From Luteolibacter sp. LG18 (GTDB taxonomy: Bacteria; Verrucomicrobiota; Verrucomicrobiia; Verrucomicrobiales; Akkermansiaceae), in assembly GCF_036322585.1 (NCBI RefSeq), contig NZ_AP024600.1, forward strand, positions 2,604,001 through 2,668,000: 64,000 nt of DNA, read 5' to 3'. Below the pieces are notes generated by a model. It made no database searches. It was not told where the DNA came from and worked only from the letters and a program-made list of their open reading frames with translations. Each line of letters begins with the position of its first letter. Within the stretch, counting starts at the first letter, position 1. Positions 34,028-44,700 of this stretch are shown here, in pieces. The translations under genes and the position numbers were made by a program.

Positions 34028-34321
34028 AACGGATTCGTCACGATTCATTCCGTTTGTTTCCAAGGGGATGCGTAAAATCCTGGGTTGGAGAGCTCTGGTG
34101 ATAGTTCGGCGATGCGAAATAACGGGCCGGTCAAGTTCTAAAAAATTTTCGCCGTGGAACGCTTGTGGAAAGTGAAAAGCGGCATCCATCGGTTGGAGGG
34201 TCGTAAAATTTTTATCCAACAGGGCGCCGGATCAGGTCATGGTCTCCAAGCGCGGCGGTTGCCAGCCACGGGGTTGGAACCGGGCCGCGCGAAACAGTGA
34301 GACACCCGACACGACGACAAC
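34028..34321. other. AT-rich intergenic region before dnaA, candidate origin flank
   Basis: 294 bp with no gene. It holds unusually AT-rich segments for this genome (TAAAAAATTTTC at 34139-34150 and CGTAAAATTTTTATCC at 34202-34217) and DnaA-box-like sites: TTATCCAAC at 34212-34220 and TGTGGAAAG at 34164-34172, each 7 of 9 matches to TTATCCACA or its complement. Origins commonly lie by dnaA, but only two weak boxes are visible. Confidence 0.45.
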
Positions 34322-35746
34322 ATGATGGCACAGGAGGCAGTGGAAACGATGCATGAAGGCGCAACCGAAACGTTCACGGAAAGCCACGATGGTGGAGCCT
34401 GGGACCTCATTTGCGGTGACCTGCAATCCATGGTCAGCCGCGATGCCTTCCAGCGTTGGTTCCGTGCCGCGCGCATGACGTCCTGCGAGGACGGTGTCGT
34501 CACCATCGGTGTCCCCGGTGAGATCCACCAGGTGTGGATCGAGACCAACTATCTCCCCGAGCTGACCTCCGCCGTCTGCGCCCGCATCGAGGGCGTGCAC
34601 GAGGTCCGCGTGACCATCGGCACCGAAGAGGTCGCCCCGGCCGAAAAGGAAGCCGCCAGCGATGAGCCGGCCGCCACCTACACCCGCCCGGACGAGCCCG
34701 GCGCGTTCGAGAAGCGCATCAAGGCCGCCGGCCTGAATCCGAACTACACCTTCGAGCGCTTCGTCGTCGGCAACAACAGCCAGTTCGCCCACGCCGCCTG
34801 CGAGGCCGTGGCGAAGCGCACCGGCGTCGGCTACAACCCGCTCTTCATCCACGGCGGCCCGGGCCTCGGCAAGACCCACCTGATGCAGTCCATCGGCCAG
34901 GAGTGGCTGCGCCGCTACCCGTCCTCACGCGTCGTCTATCTCACCTGCGAGAAGTTCACCAACGAGTTCATCGACGCCGTCCGCCGTGGCGACATCGAGA
35001 AGTTCCGCCGCCGCTACCGCAGTGCGGACGTGATGCTCATCGACGACGTCCAGTTCCTCGCCGGCAAGGAGCGCTCCCAGGAGGAGTTCTTCCACACCTT
35101 CAACACCCTGCTCGATGGCCGCCAGCAGGTCGTCCTGACCTGCGACCGCCCGGCCTGCGAGATCAAGAACCTCGAGCCGCGCCTCGTCTCCCGCTTCGAG
35201 TGCGGCCTCGCCGTCGAGCTCCAGCCGCCGCAGATGGAGACCCGCATGGCCATCCTCCGGAAGAAGTCCGAGGAGTGGAAGGTGAAGGTCGATGGCTCGA
35301 TCCTCCGCTTCCTGGCCGAGCGCATCGGCACCAACGTCCGCCGCCTGGAAGGCGCGCTCATGCGCGTCGCCACCTTCGCCTCCCTCGCCGGGGAAAGCGT
35401 CAGCGTGGACAAGGTCGAGCACCTGCTCCGCGACCTGCTCCGCGAGGAGGCCAGCCGCCAGATCAGCATCGATTCCATCCAGAAGGCCGTGGCCGAGCAC
35501 TTCGACGTGCGCCTCGCGGACATGACCAGCCGCCGCCGCCCCGCCAGCATCGCGCTGCCCCGCCAGGTGGCCATGTATCTGAGCCGGAACCTCACCAAGG
35601 GCTCCCTGATGGAAATCGGCGAGGCCTTCGGCGGCCGCGACCACGGCACTGTCATCCACGCCTGCAAGAAGATCAACGACCGCATCGGCAAGGAACCGGG
35701 CATGCGCGAGACCATCGCCCGCATCGAATCCCAGCTCCGGCGCTGA
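34322..35746 (+). CDS. dnaA: Chromosomal replication initiator DnaA
   Basis: 474 residues. Domain I (about 25-100) is present (AWDLICGDLQSMVSRDAFQR); a linker is followed by the AAA+ domain with Walker A GGPGLGKTH (about 178-186), Walker B VMLIDDVQFL (about 236-245), and the sensor/Arg-finger region EPRLVSRFECGL. The C-terminal domain IV has the signature FGGRDHGTVIHACKKI (about 436-451) that binds DnaA boxes. It opens oriC and loads the helicase. An ATG directly following the first is an alternative start. Next to dnaN in the usual order, so it marks a likely origin. Confidence 0.98.
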   Translation: MMAQEAVETMHEGATETFTESHDGGAWDLICGDLQSMVSRDAFQRWFRAARMTSCEDGVVTIGVPGEIHQVWIETNYLPELTSAVCARIEGVHEVRVTIGTEEVAPAEKEAASDEPAATYTRPDEPGAFEKRIKAAGLNPNYTFERFVVGNNSQFAHAACEAVAKRTGVGYNPLFIHGGPGLGKTHLMQSIGQEWLRRYPSSRVVYLTCEKFTNEFIDAVRRGDIEKFRRRYRSADVMLIDDVQFLAGKERSQEEFFHTFNTLLDGRQQVVLTCDRPACEIKNLEPRLVSRFECGLAVELQPPQMETRMAILRKKSEEWKVKVDGSILRFLAERIGTNVRRLEGALMRVATFASLAGESVSVDKVEHLLRDLLREEASRQISIDSIQKAVAEHFDVRLADMTSRRRPASIALPRQVAMYLSRNLTKGSLMEIGEAFGGRDHGTVIHACKKINDRIGKEPGMRETIARIESQLRR

Positions 35747-35995
35747 AGCCGGCCGGAAACCCGGTTCGGAGGCCTCCGGTGGAAATCACAAAAATTTCCG
35801 CCGGGCGCGCGGTTTCCGGGGCTCCTTTCCGCCCCGGCGGCGCTGGAACCCTGATCCTGCAATCCCTTAAAATTTTGTGAATTCCGGAGCAGGTCCGGGA
35901 GCGATCTCCAACAGGTCCGAATCGCTCACAGAAGTCTTGCAAACGGATGGCGAAATCGGAAACGTGTCCCCCAACACGCCCGGTTTCTCCCGATC
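35747..35995. other. dnaA-dnaN intergenic region
   Basis: 249 bp with no gene. An inverted repeat CCGGGGC/GCCCCGG flanks TCCTTTCC at 35817-35838, and an AT-rich stretch CTTAAAATTTTGTGAATTCC occupies 35865-35884. TCCAACAGG (about 35908-35916) also occurs at 34216-34224, before dnaA. Could carry a dnaN promoter or origin sequences; neither is proven. Confidence 0.4.
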
Positions 35996-37096
35996 ATGAA
36001 GTTCCGAATTTCCAAGGAAGCGTTCCTCGACGGCCTGCAGAAGGTTCAGCACGTCGTCAGCACGCGCACCACGCTGCCGATCCTTTCGAACGTTCTGCTG
36101 GTCGCCAGCAACGGTCGCCTGCAGTTCACCACCACGGACCTCGATGTCGGCATCACCGGCTCGGTGGAAGCCCAGATCGAGCGGGACGGTGCCACCACCC
36201 TCCCGGCCAAGCGCCTGGTGAACATCGTCCGCGAGCTCCCGGCCAGCGAGGTCGAGGTCTCCGTGGACGCCAAGAACGTGGCCTCCATCCAGAGCGGCCC
36301 GTCCTTCTTCAAGATCATCGGCCTCAGCCAGGATGAGTTCCCGCCGCTGCCGGACTTCGGCGGTGCCAAGGAATTCCGCATCCCGCAGATCGTCCTGCGC
36401 GACGGACTTCGCAAGACCTCCTACGCGATCTCGACCGACGAGACCCGCTACGTGCTCAACGGCATCTTCACCTCCTTCCGCGAGGGCAAGCTCACGCTCG
36501 TCGCCACCGACGGCCGCCGCCTCGCGATGATGGAGAACGACCTCGAGTTCCCCGCTTCCCACGAAACCGACGTCATCATCCCGACCAAGGCCGTGCAGGA
36601 ACTCCAGCGCCTCCTCGGCGATGCCGGCGACGTGCTCGTCCGCCTCAGCGAGAGCCAGATCTCTTTCATCGTCGGTGAGAGCCTGCTGGTCAGCAAGCTG
36701 ATCGAGGGCAACTACCCGAACTACCGCCAGGTGATCCCGGGCGACTCCACCGAGCGCGTGCCGCTCAACCGCGAGGCGATGCTCGAAACCGTCCGCCGTG
36801 TTTCGCTGCTGTCCTCGGACAAGTCGAACTCCGTGAAGCTCGTCTTCGGCGAGAATCAGATCGAGGTCACCGCGAACTCGCCGGACGTCGGTGAAGCCCG
36901 CGAGTCCATGGACGTCGCCTACACCGGCAAGGCCATGCAGATCGCCTTCAACCCGGACTTCCTCAAGGCCCCGCTCCAGAATCTCGACGCGGAAACCGTC
37001 TACCTCGACCTCATCGACGAGATGAGCCCGGGCGTGATCCGCATCGACGGCAGCTTCCTCTACGTGCTCATGCCGATGCGCGTCACCGGAGGCTGA
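35996..37096 (+). CDS. dnaN: DNA polymerase III beta sliding clamp
   Basis: 366 residues, the usual clamp length. It has three repeated sub-domains: N-terminal (MKFRISKEAFLDGLQKVQHV, SNVLLVASNGRLQFTTTDLD), middle (RYVLNGIFTSFREGKLTLVA, LVATDGRRLAMMENDLEFP) and C-terminal, ending with the conserved peptide-binding tail SFLYVLMPMRVTGG. It tethers the replicative polymerase to DNA. Adjacent to dnaA in the canonical order; a bidirectional hairpin terminator follows 25 bp after its stop. Confidence 0.98.
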   Translation: MKFRISKEAFLDGLQKVQHVVSTRTTLPILSNVLLVASNGRLQFTTTDLDVGITGSVEAQIERDGATTLPAKRLVNIVRELPASEVEVSVDAKNVASIQSGPSFFKIIGLSQDEFPPLPDFGGAKEFRIPQIVLRDGLRKTSYAISTDETRYVLNGIFTSFREGKLTLVATDGRRLAMMENDLEFPASHETDVIIPTKAVQELQRLLGDAGDVLVRLSESQISFIVGESLLVSKLIEGNYPNYRQVIPGDSTERVPLNREAMLETVRRVSLLSSDKSNSVKLVFGENQIEVTANSPDVGEARESMDVAYTGKAMQIAFNPDFLKAPLQNLDAETVYLDLIDEMSPGVIRIDGSFLYVLMPMRVTGG

Positions 37097-37120
37097 TCCC
37101 CGGCCCATCGAACTTCAGCG

Positions 37121-37155
37121 AAAAGCCCGGTCCACGCGAGTGGCCCGGGCTTTTT
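37121..37155. terminator. Bidirectional intrinsic terminator between dnaN and the glycosidase gene
   Basis: AAAAGCCCGG-t-CCAC pairs with GTGG-c-CCGGGCTTTT with one mismatch (37121-37135 and 37140-37154), with T-runs on both strands. It ends dnaN on plus and the convergent gene on minus. Confidence 0.85.
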
Positions 37156-37171
37156 GTCGGGGCTGTCCTTG

Positions 37172-39160
37172 TTAGAACGTCACCTCGTGGGCCTGCCCCT
37201 GTGGCTTGCGGCCTTGGTAGATCGTCTTGCCCGCCGTGTCGGTGGCGGTCACCTCGATGTCCTGTCCCTGGCGGCGGACCGTCAGGTTCCACAGTCTCCC
37301 GGACGAACGGACCTTTTCCAGTGATGCCTGTGGCCACGCCGCCGGGAGCTGCGGGGTGATGAGGCACTTGTTCAGCCCGGTCGGGCGGATGCCCAGCACC
37401 CCCTCGGTGAAGATCCGGCAGTAGAGCGCGGACTCGGCGGCGAGGTGACTCTGCCCGGCCTCCGGCCAGGCCTCGATCGGGTAGGGGGCATGCGGTCCGA
37501 GCAGCCGCTGGCGCGTGTAGCGGGTCAGGTAGTCCAGTCCGCGGGCGGTGTCCCCGGCGATGAACGCGCCGCGGAGTCCGTACAACGTACTGCGGTCCCA
37601 GTAGGTTTTCGTGCCCGCTTGGGTCAGGAGGCCGTCCTGCGTCCACAGGCGGTCGGAAAACAGGGCCTTCAGCGTGCCTTCCCGCCGCTCCGTGATGCCG
37701 CACACCAGCGGCACGCAGATCCACGAGCGCAGTACGTCGTTGCCATCGTAGTAGCGGTAGGTCTCGTAGCCTTCGACGGTCGCGCCGAAATAGCGGTTGG
37801 TCGCTTCCTTCAGGGCCGCGGCTTGCTTCACGTACGTCGTGGCCATTTCCGCCGGTTTCCCGAGATCGCGGGCGAGCGCCGCCGAGGAGAGCAGGGCGTC
37901 GTGATAGAGGGAGGCGGTGCACAGGTTGGCCTTGCCGGCGGGGAAGCGTCCTTCGAGCTCGTCGCTATCGGATTTCGGCACGCCTTGCTCGTTGAGCTGG
38001 CGGCGGGTGTATTCCAGGCACCACTCGATCAGCGGCCACACCTCCTTCGCCTGCTCGGGATCGCCGCAGGCCAGTGCCCAGCGGGCCGCGCCGTAGGCGG
38101 TCATCGCGGCGTCACCCCGGTCGCCCGCGCCGTCCCAGATGTCCCGCCCTTCCGCGATGATCGACGATGGGAGCCGCTTGTAATCCGGATTGAGGAACTT
38201 CGCGTAGAGGGCGAAGCAGTTGCGCGCGCTCTCCCGGGCGGAGGGATCATCGAGGAACGCGAAGAACGGGTTCGCATACTCGTTCTGATCGTTGCACCAC
38301 AGCGCCGCCAGGAACTTGTTGCGTCCGCCCGGGCCGTGCATCAAGCCGCCGCGGGTGGCGTAGATGCTCTCGGTGGTCCGGTACTTGGCCTGCCGGAACA
38401 TTTCATCGAGCGCCGGATCCGGGGTCTTCAGGATCATCAACCCTGCCAAGCGATCCCGCATCGATTCGCGGGCCGCCTTCTCCGCGAACACATCCGGAAA
38501 CGGGAATGGCTCGCCGTCCTTCACCGCGGTGATGCACAGCCCGCCACGCGCGGTCTCCCCGGGTGCCAGCAAGGTGGTGCCGGCCCCGATCCACTGGCGT
38601 TTTACCTGATAGACGCCCCACTTGCCCTTCTTGCCATCGGTGGCGGTCTGCTCGCTCCAGTTCGGCTGGGTCAGGGTGACCGCCTTGGCGGAGCGGTTCG
38701 TCCACTCGTAGGTCTCGATCATCGAGGGTTGCTCGTTCGACGCGAAAAGGGTGCGGCTGAGCTCCAGCGGTCCCTGCCTGCCGTGGAAGGTCACGATGCC
38801 GTCGATCGAAACGCGGTCGATCACCGCGGTCGGGGCCGGTGCACCGTCGAGAGTGATGGTCGGCTCCTTCCCGGTGCCCAGGTCCACCTGCAGGGCGGCG
38901 TGGGTGTTGTCGGGCAGCGTCCGGAGCATCGGCCAGCGCACGCTGCGCGTGAGTTTCAGGTGTCCTGTGGCATCGAGGTCCCAGTTGGTGATCGCGTCCA
39001 CGGCCTTGCCGCTTTGCTCGATGTGGTCGCCGAACGGAAGGTGGCCCGGCTGTACTTCCCAAACGAGGCCGCCCTTCGGCGAGAGGGTCCATTGGGGAGC
39101 CGCCCGCGCGGTGGAAAGCGTGAGCAGGGTCATGGCAAAGAGGTGGTGGGGCCGGGGCAT
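37172..39160 (-). CDS. Six-hairpin glycosidase-like secreted protein
   Basis: 662 residues from the ATG at 39160 with signal peptide MPRPHHLFAMTLLTLSTARA. An N-terminal beta-sandwich (to about 250) precedes an alpha/alpha toroid with repeated aromatic helix pairs (MHGPGGRNKFLAALWCNDQN, NPFFAFLDDPSARESARNCF, WPLIEWCLEYTRRQ), characteristic of the six-hairpin glycosidase superfamily (GH37/65/78/95-type). The catalytic acids cannot be fixed by eye, though WDGAGDRGDAAMTAYGAARW and GQSHLAAESALYCRIFTEG are conserved-looking. It likely releases terminal sugars in the periplasm or outside. Substrate unknown. Confidence 0.75.
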   Translation of the reverse strand: MPRPHHLFAMTLLTLSTARAAPQWTLSPKGGLVWEVQPGHLPFGDHIEQSGKAVDAITNWDLDATGHLKLTRSVRWPMLRTLPDNTHAALQVDLGTGKEPTITLDGAPAPTAVIDRVSIDGIVTFHGRQGPLELSRTLFASNEQPSMIETYEWTNRSAKAVTLTQPNWSEQTATDGKKGKWGVYQVKRQWIGAGTTLLAPGETARGGLCITAVKDGEPFPFPDVFAEKAARESMRDRLAGLMILKTPDPALDEMFRQAKYRTTESIYATRGGLMHGPGGRNKFLAALWCNDQNEYANPFFAFLDDPSARESARNCFALYAKFLNPDYKRLPSSIIAEGRDIWDGAGDRGDAAMTAYGAARWALACGDPEQAKEVWPLIEWCLEYTRRQLNEQGVPKSDSDELEGRFPAGKANLCTASLYHDALLSSAALARDLGKPAEMATTYVKQAAALKEATNRYFGATVEGYETYRYYDGNDVLRSWICVPLVCGITERREGTLKALFSDRLWTQDGLLTQAGTKTYWDRSTLYGLRGAFIAGDTARGLDYLTRYTRQRLLGPHAPYPIEAWPEAGQSHLAAESALYCRIFTEGVLGIRPTGLNKCLITPQLPAAWPQASLEKVRSSGRLWNLTVRRQGQDIEVTATDTAGKTIYQGRKPQGQAHEVTF

Positions 39161-39292
39161 GATGCGGGTCGTATTCGGGGAATCAAAGCGGACCGCGGCA
39201 CGGGAGGGAAACCCACACATCCGGGTGTGTCTCCTAGCCGATCGGGTCCGAGTCCGTCACTGGATACGTCCCGGCAACGCCGGACCCTCGCA

Positions 39293-39325
39293 CAAAAAAG
39301 CGGCCGAGGGGATGCCTCGGCCGCT
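39293..39325 (-). terminator. Intrinsic terminator of ftsH
   Basis: AGCGGCCGAGG and CCTCGGCCGCT (39299-39309, 39315-39325) form an 11-bp stem; read on minus, the hairpin is followed by a TTTTTT run, 17 bp after the ftsH stop. Confidence 0.88.
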
Positions 39326-39341
39326 TGGGGTGATTCTGGTT

Positions 39342-41693
39342 TCAGGCGGGGGCTCCCACCACCGCGCCGGGCAGGGGTCCGTCTTCGTCGGTGGAGCTGC
39401 CATCGGGCCGCTTCGGCGCTTCCTTCTTCCGGTATTCATCCGGGATGGAGGGCGGCTTCGGCGAGGACGGCGGATTCTTCATCGAGCCGCTCTCGATCAG
39501 GTCCTTGATGTGCTCGGCGTCGAGGGTCTCGTATTCCAACAGCGCTTGGGCGATCAGCTCGAGCGTCGTGCGGCGGTCCACCAGCAGGCGCTTGGCGTCG
39601 TCGTAGGCATGGTCGATCAGGCCCTTCACTTCGTCATCGATCAGCTTGGCGGTGGCGCCGCTGTAGCTGGAGCGTCCGCGGGACATGAAGGAATCACCTT
39701 CCGCCTCGCCGTATTCCACCATGCCCAGCTTGTCGCTCATACCCCACTCGCACACCATCTTGCGGGCGATGTGGGTGGCCATGCGGATGTCGCCGACCGC
39801 GCCGTTGGTGACGTTGCCAAACACGATCTCCTCGGCCACGCGACCGCCCATGGCGACCACGAGTTGGTCGAGCAGCTCGGCCTTGCGGTAGGTGAACTTG
39901 TCCTCGGTCGGCAGGAACATGGTCGAGCCGAGCGACGGGCCACGCGGGATGATGGTGACCTTGTGGAGCGGATCGGTGTGCTCGAGGATCTCGTTGAGGA
40001 TCGCGTGGCCGGCTTCGTGGTAAGCGGTGTTCTCCTTCTCCTTGTCGGAGAGGGCGAGCGAGCGGCGCTCGCGGCCCCAGCGGACCTTGTCGCGGGCTTC
40101 CTCCATTTCGGCGAGCGTCACCGCGGACATGCCCTTGCGGGCGGCCAGCAGCGCGGCCTCGTTGATCAGGTTCGCCAGCTCGGCGCCGGAGAAACCGGGC
40201 GTGCCGCGGGCGATCACGCCGAGGTCGGTGTTGGCGGCCAGCTTGATCTTCTTGATGTGGACCTTGAGGATCTCCTCGCGGCCCTTGTAGTCCGGCAGCG
40301 AGACGGTGACCTGACGGTCGAAGCGGCCCGGGCGCAGCAGCGCGGGATCGAGCACGTCCGGACGGTTGGTCGCGGCGATGATGATCACGCCTTCCTGGGT
40401 GTCGAAGCCATCCATCTCCACGAGAAGCTGGTTGAGCGTCTGCTCGCGCTCGTCGTGGCCACCGCCCATGCCGTGTCCACGGTGGCGGCCCACGGCGTCG
40501 ATCTCATCGATGAAGATCAGGCAGGGCGCGTGCTTCTTGCCCTGCTCGAACATGTCGCGGACGCGGGAGGCTCCCACGCCGACGAACATTTCGACGAAGT
40601 CCGAACCCGAGATCGAGAAGAACGGCACATCCGCCTCGCCGGCGATCGCGCGGGCGAGCAGGGTCTTGCCGGTGCCCGGAGGGCCGACCATCAGCACGCC
40701 CTTCGGAATCGAGCCGCCGAGCTTCTGGAACTTGCGCGGATCGCGGAGGAAGTCGACGATCTCCCACAGCTCTTCCTTGGCCTCCTGGATGCCGGCCACG
40801 TCCTTGAAGGTGACCTTGTTGCGGTCCATCGTCAGCAGGCGGGCCTTGCTCTTGCCGAAGGACATGGCGCCGCGGCCGGCGGCCTTCATCTGCTGGCGGA
40901 AGAGGAAAACGAGCAGCAGCACCACCAGCAGCACCGGTAGGAAGGTGAAGATCGCGCTCTTGAGGATGTCCGGGTCGGTTTCGTAGGTGCCGTAGGACTT
41001 CACCAACTCGGAAAGGTCGTCGCCGAGCAGGGCCACCAGCGTGTTGACCTCGAACTGGCGCGGCTCTTGGACCTTGCCGTCGATTTTGGCGATCTCCCAG
41101 TTCTTCACTTCCTTGCGGATGCCGGTCAGCGCCGCGTTGCCGCCCACGGTGGCCGTGGTGAGGGTGAGCGGGCCGTTCGGATCGTTCGGCGCGATTTCAC
41201 CCAGCGAGAAGGCCTTGCGGAACTCGGCGAAACTGAGCACGCGGGTAGCCGGGTCCTCGGCTTGTGCGGGTACATCTCCGGTGACCCGGCGCATCGGCAC
41301 ATGGTCGCTCTTCAGCAGCTTGAGGTCGCCCTCATCCACCGTCTGGTTCGCGAGCACCTTGAAAGCGTAGTCCTCGGTCTGGGCCTTCTCCGGGCGGACC
41401 AGTTTCGGCTGCATCCAGCCGGTAATCAGCGCGTTGGCGTAGGACTCCTTGGTGACGATCTTGAAGGGGTACTTCTTCTGGTCGTTGAGGATCACGCGGC
41501 CCTGGTCCCAGGCCTCGCGGAATTCCGGATAGGCGATCGTGCGCGAACTGCCCCCTAGATTCGGGTTCAGGAATGCGACGCCCAGGATCAACAGGGCCAC
41601 CGTCAGGAAAATGAGCAGCTTCCAGTTGAAACCGGTCGGTTCACCGGGGCGGTTCGGGCCCTGCGGTGGTCGGGAGTTCTGAGGATCGGACAT
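39342..41693 (-). CDS. ftsH: ATP-dependent zinc metalloprotease FtsH with duplicated periplasmic domain
   Basis: 783 residues, larger than E. coli FtsH (644). Two transmembrane helices (about 25-42 and 247-265) flank a periplasmic region of about 200 residues, against about 75 in E. coli; within it two FtsH_ext-like units align ([17 protein letters not shown] at 55-71 and [18 protein letters not shown] at 154-171). The AAA domain has Walker A GPPGTGKT (337-344), Walker B IFIDEIDA and [23 protein letters not shown]; the protease zinc site is HEAGH (559-563). It degrades misfolded and short-lived membrane proteins and sigma32-type regulators. A sigma70-like promoter and intrinsic terminator frame it as a single-gene unit. 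Confidence 0.97.
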   Translation of the reverse strand: MSDPQNSRPPQGPNRPGEPTGFNWKLLIFLTVALLILGVAFLNPNLGGSSRTIAYPEFREAWDQGRVILNDQKKYPFKIVTKESYANALITGWMQPKLVRPEKAQTEDYAFKVLANQTVDEGDLKLLKSDHVPMRRVTGDVPAQAEDPATRVLSFAEFRKAFSLGEIAPNDPNGPLTLTTATVGGNAALTGIRKEVKNWEIAKIDGKVQEPRQFEVNTLVALLGDDLSELVKSYGTYETDPDILKSAIFTFLPVLLVVLLLVFLFRQQMKAAGRGAMSFGKSKARLLTMDRNKVTFKDVAGIQEAKEELWEIVDFLRDPRKFQKLGGSIPKGVLMVGPPGTGKTLLARAIAGEADVPFFSISGSDFVEMFVGVGASRVRDMFEQGKKHAPCLIFIDEIDAVGRHRGHGMGGGHDEREQTLNQLLVEMDGFDTQEGVIIIAATNRPDVLDPALLRPGRFDRQVTVSLPDYKGREEILKVHIKKIKLAANTDLGVIARGTPGFSGAELANLINEAALLAARKGMSAVTLAEMEEARDKVRWGRERRSLALSDKEKENTAYHEAGHAILNEILEHTDPLHKVTIIPRGPSLGSTMFLPTEDKFTYRKAELLDQLVVAMGGRVAEEIVFGNVTNGAVGDIRMATHIARKMVCEWGMSDKLGMVEYGEAEGDSFMSRGRSSYSGATAKLIDDEVKGLIDHAYDDAKRLLVDRRTTLELIAQALLEYETLDAEHIKDLIESGSMKNPPSSPKPPSIPDEYRKKEAPKRPDGSSTDEDGPLPGAVVGAPA

Positions 41694-41736
41694 GATTGGG
41701 CGTGGGAGCGCGGCCTCTCGTGGCCGGGTTCGCGTG

Positions 41737-41764
41737 ATAGTAGCACGTACCTGGCCGGGTGCAA
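41737..41764 (-). promoter_or_regulatory. Probable ftsH promoter
   Basis: Minus strand: TTGCAC (41759-41764), 16-bp spacer, TACTAT (41737-41742). Predicted start about 36 nt before the ATG. Confidence 0.55.
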
Positions 41765-41789
41765 AAGGCGCGACAGGGTAAATCTACGG

Positions 41790-44700
41790 TTGCAAAAGGA
41801 AATCCCTTTTTTCCCGCCCGGAATCGGGCCTCCGGATGCGGCAGGCTTGCCCTCCCCGCGGACTCCGTCGAGCATCCACCGCGTGGAACCGAATCAACCG
41901 CCCGGAAGGGACCCCCGCAGCGCCGCGACCGGCTGGATGCGGTGGACCCGTTGGCTGCGGGTGATTCCCGGCATCGGGCGGCTCCGCTCGCTGCGCCCCG
42001 GTACCGGGGCCCACGTGGGCGTGCTGGTCGATGCCTTCGCCGCCTTTGCCACCCTGGATGACGAACTCAGCACGCTGGAGGCCGATCTGGTGCTCGATCT
42101 ACTCCGCAGCGCCTTCCCGGATGTCGACCACGGCTGGCTGGCCCGCCGCCTCCAGCGCGCGGTGAAGAGCCCCACCCCCCTGCACACCATCGCCGGGGAG
42201 ATGAAGAATTTCCTCGATGACACCGGGAAACTGGCCGTCGGCCTGCAATTGTTCACCTTGGTGGACGCCGCGGGCCGCTCCGAGCGCAGCCGCGCCAGCT
42301 TCGAGCGCTTCATGCGCCGTCTGGGCCGGCCGGACTATGGCCTCGCCATTCTCCGGGAAATGCGCGGCACCGAGTTCGCGGACCAGCCGCCGTTCGACCG
42401 CCTGGTGTTCGGTGGGGAAGGGGCGGACGTGGTGCTCCCCCCGGCCGCGCGGGACCATTCGTTCCGCGTCTACCGCACCGGTGACCTGATTCTGGTGAGA
42501 AACATGGGGCCCGCTCCCCTGTGGATCCGGGGCCGCTCGTTGGAGCCCGGGGCCTTCCTGCGGATGCGCGAGCGCCAGCCGCTGGTGATCCCCGGCTGGA
42601 CCCTCACCCATGAAGACCTAGTGTTTTTCCTGGATGTGGGCCGCACCGAGAACCCGCCGTCGATTTTCATCGAGGCCCACGACGAGGGCTTCGCCGCCGA
42701 GCGCACCCGCAGCCGCCAGAGCTTGGTGCGCGTCCGGTTCGGCTTGAACGCCGAGGTGGAGGCCTTCCGCGACACCACCCTCCACGCCGGCAGCCGGGGA
42801 GCCCTGACCAAGGGCGATGTCATCCATTGTCAGAACCACGAGCGTCTCAGCGACGACAAGGGGTTCAGCGTGTCGATCGACGAACTCCGCCGCCGTGCCA
42901 TCCATGCCGGCCGCCGCTTCCGTCTCGCCAGCGACCGTCAGGAATACCTCGTTTCCAATGACCCGACGGCCCTGTCCCGTGGCGACCTCCTGTTGGGGCC
43001 GAAGCTGGCGCCCCGCGTGGTCATGTTCATCCGTTTCGATGAACAGCGCGCCGAGGGCATGTTGGAATTGCGGGAGTCCGAGGGGCCGGTCTCGGTGGAC
43101 GGCATCCCGGTCCGCGGCAATGCTCCGCTCAACGATGGTTCGCTGATCCGCCTCTCCGGCAGCCAGGCGGTGCGCTGCCGCTTCAGCGAGGGCTTCCTCG
43201 ACGAGGAAAGGACGCAGATCGAATCGCTGGTGGCGGAAGACGTGATCCACGACTTCGGCCCCGGCTCACGCGCGCTGGACAATGTCAGCTTCGATATCCG
43301 CCGCGGCGAGATGCTTTGCATCATCGGTCCCAGCGGTAGCGGCAAGAGCACCTTGCTGTCGGTCCTTTCCGGCCAGTTGGAGCCTTCGCGCGGACACATC
43401 CGCATGAACGGCATCGACCTCTACGAGCACCGCGAGCGCCTGGTGCCGTTCGTGGCCCACATGCCGCAGGAGGAAGCGCTCAATCCCCAGCTCACCGTCC
43501 GCGAGCAGCTCCGCCACGCCACTACGGTGCGGCGGCCCGCGCTTTCGCTCGCGGAGCACGAGCGCCGTGTGGACAGCGTCCTCGCCGAGCTCGGTCTCCA
43601 GCCGATCGCCCGCCGCCGTGTCGGCTCTCCCGGCGAAAAGACCCTTTCCGGTGGCGAGCGCAGCCGCTTGAACCTCGGTCTCGATCTGGGCAGCCGGGCG
43701 GAGATCTTCCTCTTCGACGAGCCGATTTCCGGCCTGTCCTCGAAGGACTCCGAGCATGTCGCGGAAACCCTGCGCTCGCTCGCCCGCGACAAGATCGTGG
43801 TGGCGTCCCTGCATCGCCCCGGTGCCACCGTGCTGCGGTTGTTCGACAAGGTGCTGCTGCTGGATAGCGGCGGCCGCATCGCCTTCTTCGGCACCCCGCA
43901 GGCGATGGTCACCTATTTCCGCGAGGCCTGCGATGAGCTCGCGATCTCCCATCCGGCCGTGATCGCCCGCACGCCCCTTGGCGCGGATTTCGTCTTCGAC
44001 GTGTTGGAAACCCCGCTCAGCGCCATCGGTGGCGGCTTGAACCCGGTGGCGGCCCGGCGTTTCCCACCTTCGTTCTGGCAGGAACGCTTCGAAAGCCTCG
44101 CGCTGGTCAAGTCGCTGGCTCCGGGCGAAGGGGCGCCGCAGCGCCTTGGCGATGCTCCCTCGCCCGACCTGCTGCCGGTCCCGCCACGGCCCGCCCGCCG
44201 GTTCCAATCGCTTGTCGCGCTCTTCGCCACCCATTTCCAGCGCTCCCTGCTCTCGAAGATCCGGAACCGCGGCACGCTCTACTCCACCTTCCTCGAGGCT
44301 CCGTTGCTGGCGATGCTCATCGGCATCACGCTGCGTTCCTCTCCGAAAGGCGGATACGAGTTCAACACCGCGCTCCACATCCCCGCCTATCTGTTCCTGA
44401 GCGCCACGGTGGCGATGTTCCTGGGGTTGACGAATTCCGCCACCGAGATCCTGCGCGACCGCCCGCTGCTGCGGCGCGAGCGGAACTGCCAGCCCGGCGC
44501 GGGCCTCTATATCTCCGCGAAGCTCTGCGCGCTCGGGCTCGTGGCCGCGGCCCAGTGTCTCGCCTACCTGCTGATTGCGAACCCGATCCTCGGCATCCGC
44601 GGCATGCTTTTCGACCACTGGTTCTGGCTGACCCTTACCGCGTGGACCGGCACGGGCCTCGCGCTGGTGGTGTCCGCGCTGGTGAAAACCGAGCGCGCGG

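Noticed and set aside
34028..37096. A confirmed oriC with a standard DnaA-box cluster
   Set aside because: Only two 7/9 box-like sites are visible, so it is reported only as a candidate.
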